Shown here piece by piece: positions 45,129 through 57,124 of a DNA stretch of 64,000 bases. The first letter of the stretch is position 1, and every line of letters starts with the position of its first letter. The translations under genes and the position numbers were made by a program. Source of the DNA: Adineta steineri (Eukaryota > Rotifera > Eurotatoria > Adinetida > Adinetidae). The notes beneath the pieces are model-generated. The model had not been told where the DNA came from. It made no database searches and saw only the letters and a list, made by a program, of their open reading frames with translations. The stretch spans positions 199,509 through 263,508 of the forward strand of contig CAJNOI010000116.1 in assembly GCA_905250115.1 (NCBI GenBank), in the 5' to 3' direction.

Positions 45129-47314
45129 CCGTTATGACAAAGTTATGTAATTTTCATAAAGAATTATAAATCAGATCGAAAAAATTCAGTTAAACTGAAT
45201 CCATAAAAATTAAATATTTACTGCACCTATATCTTACCAAAAACACTTACCTCTGTAAACTTCAGCTGAAAAGCACCGCTCCAGCAGAAAACCGTTTGAG
45301 AGGGCAGCGCCTTAAAAAACAGATTCCTAAAAGTCGTGCTTACTGATACATTCTTTCAAATAAATAGTATAAAAAGATACTAAATGAAGGTCTTCAGACA
45401 TTTCTTGACAACAAACTGAGTCATTATTGATTCTTGTTTGACTATGTCTTCCTTAAAATGTATGACACACGTTTCAAAATTTTTCTAGTCTTATCATTAC
45501 AGTTCCAACATAGACTGAAAATTATCTAAGATTTCAACTAATGTGATGCTAAGATCAATTTTTAACGGTGTTTTTAATCTGTGTGGAATGTATTCTTAGT
45601 GGCTGTCCGAATACTTTGTCACACTTGCTGCCGTTTAAAAATACTTTAGGATGATTGAAATAGATGATACGTCGACTAAAATATGGTCTGATGGAATCAA
45701 AGTTTTTTGTTCCATTCCCGACCATTCCCTAGATGGAAGAAACCCGCTCCGAGCCTGATCCTAACAAAATATCTTTTCGGGATACAAGTAGCGATATTGC
45801 CTTCTACTCATAAATTTCGTTCAGACCTCAATCCTACTAAAATATTCTCTCGAAATCCCGGAGTGCCGATCCCGTTTTGAACAGTAATAGTTGTCCTGAA
45901 CTCTGTTCCACAGAAGCAACGTTCGTAATTTTGATCCTAATTCTGTTGGACCCTAAACTAAACAGACTATATATCTGTCATGGAAGATTATGACTTATGA
46001 GTGAAAGTAGAAACGAGGTGATCTGGAATGAACAAAGGATATTGTGAAAAGCCTTATTGACACCGTTTGTACTGCATTCTATCGATTATCCTCATCAAGT
46101 ATTTGAAGATGTAAATAAGTATTGTAGAATGAATACTATTTGAAACAACGTTTCTTTTCTCTGTTTTTCACCTTCAGATAAATAGTATAATGATTTTTTA
46201 TTTTCACAAATACTCTCTTTCTCAAGGTAATATTCGACTAATTATGAAAGGAAAAAAGTTATTCTTATTTTTCTCGGAAGATACATAAGTGCCTAAATGA
46301 CGTTTGTTTCATAAAAAAAAACGTTTTAAAGAAAGACATTTTTTGCTGAAATTTTTTTCTTTCTTCCGATCGTAAAATATTTTCTTCTAATCGGCACTCT
46401 CCAATAGAAAAAAAGTTTCTTATATTACAGCATCGTGAATGCGCTGAATTACAAATGAAAATAAAATATTCTTTTCTCCGTTCTTAGTCTTGACAAAGAA
46501 AAGTAATAAATATTTTTCCCAGTTGATATATACCTATTTTCTGATTAACAACAAGCTGATAGCAACATTTTCAAGTAGAGAGATTCTCTCACATAATATA
46601 TTGAAAACAACCCAACGTCTCAAAAGAAAAAATAGAAAACGAAATAAATAAGATATTTTCTTCTCCCATACCGATAAATATGAATTATGAAAAGTTCAAA
46701 AACATGGAGTAAACATCCTTTTTACTATATTTTGTTGATCATTTTTCGTAAATAAAAACAAATATTACAGAACATTAGGTAAATTTAGTCTAGATATAAT
46801 CTATGACAATCATGTATAAACGACCTTTCTTTTCTTTCTACTTTCAGAATGTAAATCTATACTTGTTCTTATTAGATACTCAAGTATTTAAAAGAATATC
46901 TGTATTAGTTAACAAAGAATATTTTTTAGTTGATGAAAAAATAATCTTGAGAATGCAAACGGAATACGATTCAGATGCGCGTTTCTTCAAAAGTATTTAC
47001 ACGTGTTTCAACTATAACGTTAAAACGCATGAAAAAACATGAAAAGAGCACAATAAGAACAGAACAAATAAAAAATAGCTGCCTACTTCCAATAATAGTG
47101 GGAAAAAACCATAAAAGAAGGAAAAACATGGATGTTTCCAAAGGTAAAAGAAAAAGCATATATATAAACAAGCATCGTGAAGGTTTCTTCATTAAGAAAA
47201 GCATAACTTTCTTTAGTATACAAATTCTAATCTTCAACTATAGAAAATATGGTAAGATCTTTTTTACAGTCTTAGTTTACGCTATTACTTTTATCTAACC
47301 TTTTTTCATTTCAG

Positions 47315-48793
47315 GCTACTCCTTGTCCATATGATTATGATCGAATGCCACATCCAGAAAATGGTACTCCTAATACTGGAGAGTTGGTTGAATTAATCTT
47401 CCATAAATTCATACCACGCCTAAATTTTATTGTACGACAAACAAAAGGAAATGTCTACAAGAATACAAAAGCAGATGAAATCAACAAAACAATGATTCTT
47501 GTAACAAATTTTTTAGAAAACAGGCCAGAATATGATGATCACGTTGTACGTATTATTAAGTTTGCTTCGGAAGAAAGCTTGCGTGGGCAATAAGTTTATG
47601 AACATCTTGATTTTAAAAAGGAAGCATTGTAGTTTCTGCTATGTTTTCAAAAGCCGAGTCTTTTTTTATAAGCTGAAGTTCTGAAGGGACTTAATGAGAC
47701 CAACGGTATTTTTTTGTTTCAACAGCATTTAAAAAGAGAAGCACCTACTCATTTGTCTAAATGCGATGCTGAAAAAATTTCATATATATCAAAAGTTATT
47801 CAATTGTTGAAAAAAATGTTTTAAATGGCTGTTAATATATTTTCTGTATGTTTTCTTATTAGATTTTATCATTTCATCGTGGTGATTGGTAAGCATAACA
47901 TCATTAAAAGTCTACTATGGTTGCATTTCTCGCTCTAGGTATCAAGTAAACGACACCCCATGGCATTGTCATTTGTGTGTTCCAATGGAAGAATATTGTC
48001 GTGAAGGGAACGAAAAAGTAAGTTGTCGTAGATACTGTAGAGCGAAAGGAAGCGAAATTACTTGACGAGTACGTAACATTCAAAGCACCTGGCTTTCACG
48101 CAGGAACATAGAGACAGACGTTCAAATAACGGGAGATTTGCACTTCACAGAGAAAAACATTTCACACCTTCTGGAGGAGCCTTTGCGACTTATCCACTCA
48201 CAGAGTGGGCTTCTTATGAACTGTTTGATATAAAATATGTTATATTTCTTAATCTATTTTACAACTTTTTTTCATAGGTTGACTGTAATTATGCCAATAA
48301 GGTTCGAACTAAATATCAGAAAACTTTACAAAAATTTAAGAAAAGGAAACAAGAACTCGTCGAAAATGTGGAACGTTTGCAAAGCATTCCATTTAATGTA
48401 ACGGCTTATGAGACAAATGGTTTTAGTCTTGTCTGGATGATACCTCATCCACGTATTGGCGTCTACAGTCAGAAGCCACAGGGACTACATTTACTTTACA
48501 ACTTTATGACCGGTGTTAATGAACAGATGGAAAAATACCTGTCGTCGAAAGATAAATTGTTTGAAAATTTTGGCTGTAGTTTCTGTCTCTTTGTAAGTGC
48601 TGAGAGTCAAACAAACACAATAACTCGCACATTTGAGGTATTGGATGAAACAGGCACGCGTGTGAAAAATAAAGAACTGATTGGCTATATTCAAATGAAT
48701 GAGCAACAATATTATCGGTTATTACCGGATGGAAACCATCGACAGAAATGGTTCAATGGGTTCAGACGACATGAGTATATTGATACAACATGA
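47315..48793 (+). CDS. Unrecognised multi-exon gene (3' part)
   Basis: Firm exons: 47315 to about 47544 (PCPYDYDRMPHPENGTPNTG, probably ending at GTACGT), 47863-47888, 47939-48017 and 48278-48793. The last three join in phase to give FHRGDWYQVNDTPWHCHLCV, then MEEYC...NEK, then VDCNYANKVRTKYQKTLQKF and a 140-residue C-terminus ending at TGA 48793. A further exon near 47730-47796 (HLKREAPTHLSKCDAEKISY) fits less securely. The Cys/His cluster (CHLC...C...C) could bind metal and a short coiled coil follows. The 48018-48277 intron is 260 bp, long for this genome. I do not recognise the family; the N-terminus is missing. Confidence 0.5.
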
Positions 48794-49440
48794 ATTAAAC
48801 TTATTTTATTCTACCTTCTTACTTCAGCTTTTGTTGCTTGTCCTAAAAATATTATTTGAGCTTTTGTTCCTTGTTCTAAAAATATTTTATTTAATAAATT
48901 CAGACATTTAACAAATCCATACTACTAAAGTTTCGATTTGTTAAAGGTGTGGTGTGGATGATGAACGCAAGATAATCACATGAACAACTATATTCATCAG
49001 ATTCAAATGTATTATTCTGATTACATAACAATGCAAATGTGACCATGAATGTAGTTATCACAAAATCAAGCATTTTGATGTTGCTTATACTTTATGAAAT
49101 AGAACAAGTATCAGTGTAAGAGTTTCAATATAAAATGAATGAATCAATATATCAATACCGAGAGTAGTGGTAACACTACTTCTCTCGTTTCTTATTATTT
49201 ATTACAATAAAACAAGCATAATTGTAATAACGAAATGATTTCACTCTCGTTATTTTTCGTTACATGGTACAAGCAGAATATCTTGCATCCACAATCTATC
49301 ATGTAATAAGTGTTTTAGATACGCTCAATTCATCTTGAATAGTGACAGATTTATTGAAACTGTCAAAAACACAAGAACAAAAGCTTAAATTCACAACATA
49401 AAAATATTTCTTAAAATCCTTTCTTATTATGATGAAGTTA

Positions 49441-50401
49441 ACGGGTGGCCCATAAAGAATGGCGGTCTCAGTATTTTGACTGTAACTTCTTTATTGTTTT
49501 AGCGTTAGAGCTGATTCTTTCACCAAAAGATGCGCCATGAGATTCTCTACAAAATCATAATAGAACATATTTTTATAGAAAGCAAAGAAAAAAACTAGAC
49601 ATCGATTATTTTACATATATAAAGGACTCAACTTTCAAAACCTAATATGTGTCTTACCGATAAATAATGTTTGTATGTTTTTTATTACTGCTCATAGTAT
49701 TTATTTTACAATCAAAGTATATGCTAAGATGCAGTATGAAAAGCTCTACAAGTTACATTAAAAATCTGATTGTATAAATATATGTTTTGTTTTTAAAGAT
49801 AAACAGAATCGCGTGTAACCAATTTCTAATTCTTTGAATTTAATCATTTTTGTTTACATTGCGTTCTGCTTACTTGAAAGACGAACGATATGTAGACTGT
49901 TCATTGCCAATCGTAGAGCCTTTCATGCTGCATCTTGTGATACACTTTTCATTCTTTTAATCGACTGTATTAGATGATAAAAAAATGAAATAAGAAGAAA
50001 ATTCGCGGCGGATCAAAATATTTGAAGTGTTAAAAATTTGTGCAGCCAAATATTGTTCATTCTGGAAAACAACGGCGCATATAAAAAATAAGATTTTTAG
50101 TGTAACTTGTAGAGCTTTTAACGCTGCATCTTCTAGTATACTTTGATTTGAAAAAAAGTGATGCAAAGTTTAACCATTTTACTTCAAAAACAGTAGTTAC
50201 CTTTGAAAGTTGAGTCCTTTATATATGTAAAATAATCGATGCCTAGTTTTTTTTCTTCGCTCCTTATAAAAATATGTTCTATTATGATTTTGTAGAGAAT
50301 CTCATGGCGCATCTTTTGGTGAAAGAATCAGCTCTAACGCTAAAACAATAAAGAAGTTACAGTCAAAATACTGAGACCGCCATTCTTTATGGGCCACCCG
50401 T
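49441..50401. mobile_element. Foldback/Tc1-mariner-like element, 961 bp
   Basis: Starts ACGGGTGGCCCATAAAGAAT and ends with its exact inverse, flanked by TA (49439-49440, 50402-50403). The arms pair over about 350 bp or more, nearly perfectly for the outer 200. A roughly 45-bp motif (GTAGAGCTTTTAACGCTGCA...) occurs three times, twice direct (about 49912, 50108) and once inverted (about 49715). No transposase is present. Confidence 0.75.
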
Positions 50402-50722
50402 TATTACTCTTGTGTGTTGATTAAAATACATCTAAACAAAGAAACAATATTAAACATCTACTCAGCTATTAAAACCTCACTCGATTAATTCGATTAACTA
50501 ATTCTTTTGTTCTCAATAGTAATGTATCCATTGTATATAAATATTCTGATCGAATTTTCTTATCACATTCTTCTTGTAATTCCTATTCCGGTATTTGTCA
50601 AAAATCTAAAATATTCATTGAAACGATATCTCATTCAGTCTAGTCTAATTTAATAATTTGTTCATTGAATAAATTTATTGAATATAAATGAAAAGACTTT
50701 TGGATCTTTATTAGAACAAGTA

Positions 50723-50774
50723 AAGGGTGTGAGTGTGGATATAAGCCTATCTTATTCTCCTACACCCACACCTT
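50723..50774. repeat. G-arm/C-arm hairpin, short
   Basis: AAGGGTGTGAGTGTGGATAT faces CTACACCCACACCTTAT across about 15 bp. Confidence 0.6.
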
Positions 50775-50919
50775 ATTATGCATAAATACAGAATTTTATC
50801 TGGTTGATTCTTTTTTAGAGCTTTTATTCAAAGGTAATATTTTATATGCATAACAATCAATAGATATGCATAATAATCATTATAAAATCAAGTGTTAATT
50901 TTATTCTGGATTCACCTTC

Positions 50920-51928
50920 TTAAATCAGTTTTAAATTTAATTCGGAGAAAACTGAGTTGAGTAGAGACATCCATTCACGCAGTAGCTTGATTAGGATCAT
51001 CGATTGTACCGAGTGAGCAAATGAAGGTGAGAATCGCAGAGGTTTTCGAAGATTAGTCAAATTCGTATGACCCACTTGATCTATTGAAGACCATTTGCGT
51101 GAGGAAATATCCAAAATACGGCGCATGTTGCATATTATTTCTTTCAAATTAACTTGAATATTTCTAAACTTTATGTTGCGTTCGACTTCAAAAATATTAT
51201 TGAAATCGAGCACCGAATCGATTGAATTGTACAGATACGACATAGCAAAATGCATTTCAGTAATCAAATTGATAAGTATATTCTAAAAAATAGAAAAACA
51301 TAATTGTTTTTTCTTCTTGAAATATTTTCTATGTCACAGCTTGCTAAAAGCAGAGTTACAATTTATAGGATCAAGTATTCAGTTCAGTTGCAGTAGCGTA
51401 AAAACATAATGTCTATTTTTCATATTCTATCCCTCAAAATCATAATCATTGATGCAGTTATATCCTGGTAAGGGTATTTGAGTATTTACTATAAAATCTT
51501 TCGGATATAATTTATGGCGTAAAAAAAAATGGTTGTAACCTTATCGATATTGTTGAGAAGAAAAAATTGATCACTCAGCTGTTGTGTTGGAAGACTCGAT
51601 TCGATTCGAGCCATTGAAAAACGAACATATCGTCGTAACGTTGCAGGAGTAAGTTCATATTCAAACTGTAAGTATAAAAATAAAAAAATATATTTTCTAG
51701 ACAAAATAGTTTGAAACATACAATCTCTTTTTCAATATCAAACACTGTTCGATTAATCTGTTTCGATCGAAGCACTATTTTATTAAGCACATCTTTGACG
51801 CAGAGTACGTTACTCAAAGGTCCACATAGACCATCATTGAAAGTTGTTGTTTTTGCTGAATCAGTCAGGTTTTTAGCATTGCCAACACCGATCAACAAAA
51901 AAAATACGAAGAGAAATAAGATGAGCAT
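50920..51928 (-). CDS. Small secreted helical protein (231 aa), cytokine-like layout
   Basis: Exons 51928-51722, 51665-51540 and 51282-50920 join at phase-0 GT/AG sites. ATG 51928 opens a strong signal peptide (MLILFLFVFFLLIGVGNA). The mature about 210 residues are predicted by eye to be mostly amphipathic helix, with few Cys (two close together near the N-terminus, CGPLSNVLC, and one late) and one or two NxT sequons. The last exon is a single long helical stretch ending SVFSELNLKLI. A short secreted all-helical protein in three phase-0 exons recalls four-helix-bundle cytokines or growth factors, but I see no family signature, so this is a shape-based guess. Intron 2 (51283-51539) is 257 bp. 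Confidence 0.6.
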
Positions 51929-52648
51929 GTTTTTTTTGTTAAAGATTATAAAACATATTTCTTTATAGTACCTTCTCTATACAAATTTTATCAATAGATC
52001 GAATTTCTCACTAAGTTACTTCGCGATAAGATTGTTGATGATGAATATTTGAAATAGATATCTTTGACATTCTTCACAAATATTGATAAATTTTCATTTG
52101 TTTTAGTTATCAAAAATAAGAAATCATTTAATTACATACTGATGGGCTCAGATATTTTTCTAATACGTAATTTTATGAGATAATGTTTCAGTCTGAAAGT
52201 TCAATAAGAATTGCTTATTTTTCAATTAGTACTATATTGCATAACTATTCCTATTTTCTCCTCGAAAATATTTGAAAAAACAAGTTTGATGCACATGGAA
52301 CTAACAACCGTTCAAATATCAAAAGTCAGAGATGTACATTACGGCGAAAAAAAAATATTGATAGAAGTGAATATGAAATATGTAACTATACGAATAAAAT
52401 TGAGTATGTAATTTTTATTTTATATTTTATTTAGAGCGTCGGAGAAAAACATGCGACATTGTGTTTTTTTTCCTTACGTCTTTCATATTATGACTTAATG
52501 TCACGCTCTTAGGCAACAAGGTGTTTCTATTTGTTATCGAAAATAATTTTTCTTTTTTTCACGTATATATATATATCATTACAGTACTGTGAATCAGTTC
52601 AAATTGTACTCGGAATATTGCTGTATATCACAATATTAATATTCAAAA
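51929..52648. other. Spacer between divergent genes
   Basis: Separates the minus-strand secreted-protein gene from a plus-strand short ORF. TATATATATATAT at about 52564-52576, about 75 bp before the ORF, may be its TATA region. No other gene seen. Confidence 0.3.
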
Positions 52649-52828
52649 ATGGTTTTACTTCTCAATCCAAGTTATATCATTCTTAGTAATCCTGCTCCAG
52701 TAACATATATTCGAACGATTCCAGCACCTATTTACACAATCTATACTCCTCCTCCTCCTCCAGTAACATACATTACGTACAGCCCAGCACCCATGACTAC
52801 AATAAGATATGAGTATTATCTTGTATAA
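52649..52828 (+). CDS. Short Pro/Tyr-rich ORF (59 aa)
   Basis: ATG 52649 to TAA 52828. The product is built on NPAPVTYI-type units: NPAPVTYIRTIPAPIYTIYT, then five prolines, VTYITYSPAPMTT. It has no Cys, a hydrophobic start and no clear signal peptide. Upstream is a TATATATA run and downstream AATAAA-like sequence (ACAATAAAC, about 52868), a compact gene layout. The repeated PAPVTYI unit argues against chance. It could be a structural or cuticle-type peptide; not recognised. Confidence 0.4.
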   Translation: MVLLLNPSYIILSNPAPVTYIRTIPAPIYTIYTPPPPPVTYITYSPAPMTTIRYEYYLV

Positions 52829-54533
52829 TATCCAAAGTTTTTTTTTGTAAACTTGTACAGTAAAATACAATAAACATGCAAAGAAAAAAGAACATCATGT
52901 CTCTATATATAGATTGACTATTTTGAAGATATCAATGTGAATGTTTTGGGATATTTCACTTATTTATCTCCTACACTCTTACTCTCAGAAACCAGTCGTC
53001 TGACTATCCTAGTCCCATGTTAATTAGCTGTTCGGTTGAAACTAGAAGTGATAGTGGAAAAAGTAATGGAAAATCGTTCGACGAAATATTTGATAGTATA
53101 TCAGTTGTTGTTCAATATAGTTTTCACATTACTTCTATCGATTGTTGAAAAGAAAAGCATTGGACTACATATATACTCTTTGTTCTTTCTCACACAACAA
53201 AGAGAATCGAGAAAAAATAGAACACAAAAATGAGTGTGGGCGTGGATAAATAAAGCAGAAACCCACATCTTGTTCATCTCGTTTATCATCAACAAGTAAA
53301 ACTGATTCAACTTTAACATACAAAAAACTTTGATTAATGTCTTTATTAACTAAGACAGCGACAAATTTCAGATAGATGAACATCAAAAACAAGGGTAAAA
53401 AAATAAACAAATAAACTGATCAAACGGTGTGGGTGTGGATAGTATTATGTTAAACCCACACCCATCCTCTAATCTCAAATCATTTATTGTCGATCGACAT
53501 TCAATGATATGTCATTTTTCAAATTTCATAAAGTTTGCAGTCCTTCAACTAATAAATTGCTCGCAATTATGTTAGATTCCATGTTATTCACTCCATGATA
53601 AAGATATGTAAGTATGATTGCTACCTGAAAGCGGAATCTGAGATAAAGTTCGATTGGACTGATATTCATTCATGTTGATGACTGATCAGAAAATTTCGAG
53701 AAAATAAACTAATAGAATTTCAATGGATTAGATTAATTTATAAGTCTATTTTTATTTCTTTTTATCCTGTTAGGAACATGTATTTCGAAAACACAAGCAT
53801 ATATAAATGAAACAAATAATGATTCACTGTTGGTATATTTTTTTCTCTTTTATTCGTATTTATGTGTGTTTAGTGAGTATTTATCCAAAGTTTTCTTCGG
53901 TGATGAGATAATATACTTTCAAAGGCATTGAAGAAAAGAGTATTATTCTTTCATATTTTAGTTATATATTTTGAAGGAAAAAATATTTTTTATTTAAAAA
54001 TTCTAAAAATTTTATTTAAACAAAAATTCAATTTTCACATAATTATATAGATCTTTATGTAATAATATTAGTTTAAATTTATTTTAAAGAAAACTCACAT
54101 TAAAACTTTTACAGAATTTGTATGAAAATTCATTTTAAATAATGAATCATTTTACAACTATGTTTTCATAATGAAAACGATCGTTAATTTCAGTCATCAC
54201 AAATATTTTATGTATCTATGCTGAGATATATTGAAAATTTTGTTTTTAGTTGAAATTATTTCCAACTTTATAAAATCGTACTTTTTTCATCTTATTTACT
54301 TTTCATTTTTCAACCTTGTTTCGTTATGAGAGCACTAAAAATCTATTTGATCAAAAATAAAACGTGCTTTTTTCTTCTCTTCTTAACTTGAAGTTTTATT
54401 AGCGAGAAAAAATTCTTTTTCGATTTCTTCAACTACCGAACAATACTTCTATTATCGTTGGGTCATTAAGTTTCTATTTATAAAGGTAGATAAAGAGATT
54501 ATTCATTTCATTTATAAAATTATATTCAACGAG
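52829..54533. other. Intergenic AT-rich DNA with two hairpins
   Basis: Hairpins at 53230-53275 (GTGTGGGCGTGG / CCCACATC, weak) and 53424-53470. The promoter of the B-box/NHL gene should be at the right end. Nothing else recognised. Confidence 0.4.
53424..53470. repeat. G-arm/C-arm hairpin, 47 bp
   Basis: ACGGTGTGGGTGTGGATAGT faces AACCCACACCCATCCT with a loop of about 12 bp. Confidence 0.6.
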
Positions 54534-56266
54534 ATGGCAAGAGCAAATAACAGGACACAATGCTTTACATGTAATAAAGACAAAATAACATATCCTTGTA
54601 AAGGATGTTCAAAAGAATTTTGTTTAACACATTTAACAGAACATCAACAAATATTAAATGAAGAATTAAATTATATTATTAATGATTATGATCAATTTAA
54701 ACAAACAATTGATGAACAAAAACAAAATCACTTATTAATAAAACAAATAAATCAGTGGGAAAAAAATTCTATCGAAAAAATTCAACAAAAAGCACAACAA
54801 TGTAGAAAAATTGTCCTTGAATCATCACAAACATCTATTAATGATATTGAAATGAAATTTAACGATTTATCTGAACAAATAAAAGAAATTCATCAAGAAA
54901 ATGCATTTAATGAAATTGATTTAAATTATTTAAAAAATCAATTGAGAGAAATTACAAAAGAATTAAATAATTCATCAAATATGTCTATTCAACATAATTC
55001 ACAACCGTTCATTAATGATATTTCAGTTATTAATCAAATTCCAATTGTTAATGATATTCCAATTATTTTATCAAAAAGTAAGTTTTTAAAAAACTAGAAA
55101 AACAATGAAATGTGACGACGAAGAAGATAAAAACAAAATTGGATTATTTTCATATTAAATATTTATCAGTTTATTTCACAAACAAACTATCTTTCAATAA
55201 AAATATTCGTTCTCTTCTAAATTTCAAATAGTTTATCTCCTTTTTTAGTAAAATTCATTTCAAAATTTAGCAAAAAAAGAACTTTAATAAAATTCGTCTT
55301 TTCATTAAACTTGTTTAGCAGCATTTCAGGCAAAATTAATCTTTTCTCTTTTGTTTTCATTCTTTTCTAGAACCAAAATTCAATAAATGGAAACAAAATG
55401 CCATCACTGTGGCAGCTGGAAATGGACAAGGACAAAAACTAAGTCAATTCAATTGTCCTGACGGAATCTTTATTGATAAAAATAAAACTATTTTCATCAC
55501 TGATTCTTGGAATGATCGTGTTGTTAAATGGAAACATAATGCTAAGGAAGGACAAATAACTGTGGGTGGAAATGGGCAAGGAAATCGAATGGATCAATTG
55601 AGCCATCCAACAGATATGATTGTTGATCAACAAAATCATTCGATCATCATTGCTGATCAAGAAAACAGACGAATAATTCAATGGTTGAATCGGAATCAGC
55701 AAATTTTTATTGATAATATTGACTGTTATGGCTTGGCAATGGATAAACATGGATTTCTTTATGTCTCTGATTATAAGAAAGATGAAGTGAGACGATGGAA
55801 AATAGGTGAATACAATGAAGGAATTGTAGTGGCAGGTGGAAATGATAGAGGAAATAAACTCAATCAGCTCTCTTCTCCAGGTTTTATCTTTGTGGATGAC
55901 GCTCAATCTGTTTATGTATCAGATGTGAACAATCATCGTGTAATGAAATGGAGAAAAGATGCAAAAGAAGGAAGAATTGTGGCTGGAGGAAATGGTCAAG
56001 GGGGAAATCTCAATCAATTGTTTTCACCTCAAGGAGTCATTGTTGATGATTCAGGTCAAATCTATGTGGCAGATGCTATGAATGATCGAATAATGCGTTG
56101 GTTTGAAGGAGATGCAGAGGGTGAAATTGTTGTTGGTGGAAATGGTCAAGGAAAGGAATTAAATCAGTTGAATGGTCCTCGTGGTTTATCTTTTGATGAC
56201 GAAAATAATCTTTATGTTGCTGATTACTGGAATCATCGAATTGAAAAATTTGAAATAATTATGTAA
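54534..56266 (+). CDS. B-box / coiled-coil / NHL protein (TRIM-like, no RING, 479 aa)
   Basis: Exons 54534-55077 and 55371-56266 join at a phase-1 intron of 293 bp. Exon 1 encodes a zinc-binding B-box-like motif (CFTCNKDKITYPCKGCSKEF then CLTHLTEHQ) followed by a coiled coil to about residue 160. Exon 2 encodes six NHL blades (VAAGNGQGQKLSQFNCPDGI and repeats ending IYVADxxNDRIMRW). This is the TRIM/NHL layout without RING, so it could act as a scaffold or RNA/protein-binding regulator in the cytosol but not as a ubiquitin ligase itself. Its NHL exon is very like those at 57655 and 18352. Confidence 0.8.
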
Positions 56267-57124
56267 TTTGAATTGAATTGAAATGACGATTATTTGAAAA
56301 AAAGATTGTGTGTTTGATTGAATTCTATTTGAATATTTTTATTTCTTCGATTGAATAAAATTACAGAATTGTTCAGAACTTGAAAAAAGAAAAGAATTAT
56401 TTCATGAAAAATCGAAATAAAATGAATTTTGTTTAATAAACTAACCAATTTTTATCATTCTCTAATTTAATTTTTGTTTGTTGATTTAAAACTTGAAGAA
56501 AAAAAATGGATTTTTAATAAACTTCTTTTGTTTGATTTTGAAATAATTTTTAATAAACATTGAATGGAAAACTAATTTATCAAAGTAAAATCAATGAAAA
56601 GAAATTTTATTTAAAATTTTAGAATAAATCTTGAGGGTGAGGGTGTGGGTATGAGTTGGGCGTTGTTGGCTTCTTCATCCACATCCACACCCTCAAATTA
56701 TATCTGAAATTACATTTAAATACAATAGGTCTTTCTAATCTTAAAAATAACTATTCCCTCACACATATCACTTTTTATTTTTATAAAGATTAAAATTTTA
56801 TAGTTGATAAATACGGATCTTAAAACTACCCACTCCTACTGTTATTCATAAATATTTCACTCTTTGAAAATATACCAAATACCAGCTGAATCTTAACTTT
56901 ATCACATGATGATGTATGCATTTTTTAATTACATTTTTATTGTATTCTGCGCAGAATAGAATCAAAACGATTAGAAGAAATACAATCGATATCAAATTTG
57001 CACTTATCGACATGTGAATAGATGCATCTGTTATATTTCAATTGTATTGACTTAAGATATTATCTGTATCTTAGATATAAAAACACATATTTTTTCATTA
57101 TATTCTTTTGTTTTAAAATTAACT
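56267..57124. other. Intergenic AT-rich DNA with one hairpin
   Basis: Hairpin at 56630-56696. No exon seen. It includes the promoter of the secreted NHL gene. Confidence 0.4.
56630..56696. repeat. G-arm/C-arm hairpin with intact ends
   Basis: CTTGAGGGTGAGGGTGTGGG opens and CCACATCCACACCCTCAA closes, loop about 25 bp; among the best-preserved copies. Confidence 0.75.

Larger units (their letters stand above)
44806..47314. other. Intergenic, mostly featureless
   Basis: Two worn hairpins at 44961-45017 and 45058-45128. At about 45600, GGCTGTCCGAATACTTTGTC looks like a single Tc1/mariner-type end without a partner. The 5' exons of the gene at 47315 should lie in the right part but I cannot place them. 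Confidence 0.35.
48794..50919. other. Intergenic with foldback element
   Basis: Contains a half-arm (AGGTGTGGTGTGGATG, about 48945), the 961-bp foldback element (49441-50401) and a hairpin (50723-50774). A tandem pair of about 33 bp (CTTTTGTTGCTTGTCCTAAAAATA) at about 48827-48890 follows the upstream gene. Confidence 0.4.

Noticed and set aside
45596..45640. Tc1/mariner-type end (GGCTGTCCGAATACTTTGTC)
   Set aside because: I found no inverted partner or TA-flanked second end within the window; a lone relic at most.
46803..47298. Overlapping open frames upstream of the 47315 gene
   Set aside because: Lys/Phe-rich AT-driven sequence with no phase-compatible splice into the 47315 exon that I could defend.
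52211..52411. 66-codon open frame in AT-rich spacer
   Set aside because: No splice partner, no recognisable motif and composition like the surrounding non-coding DNA.
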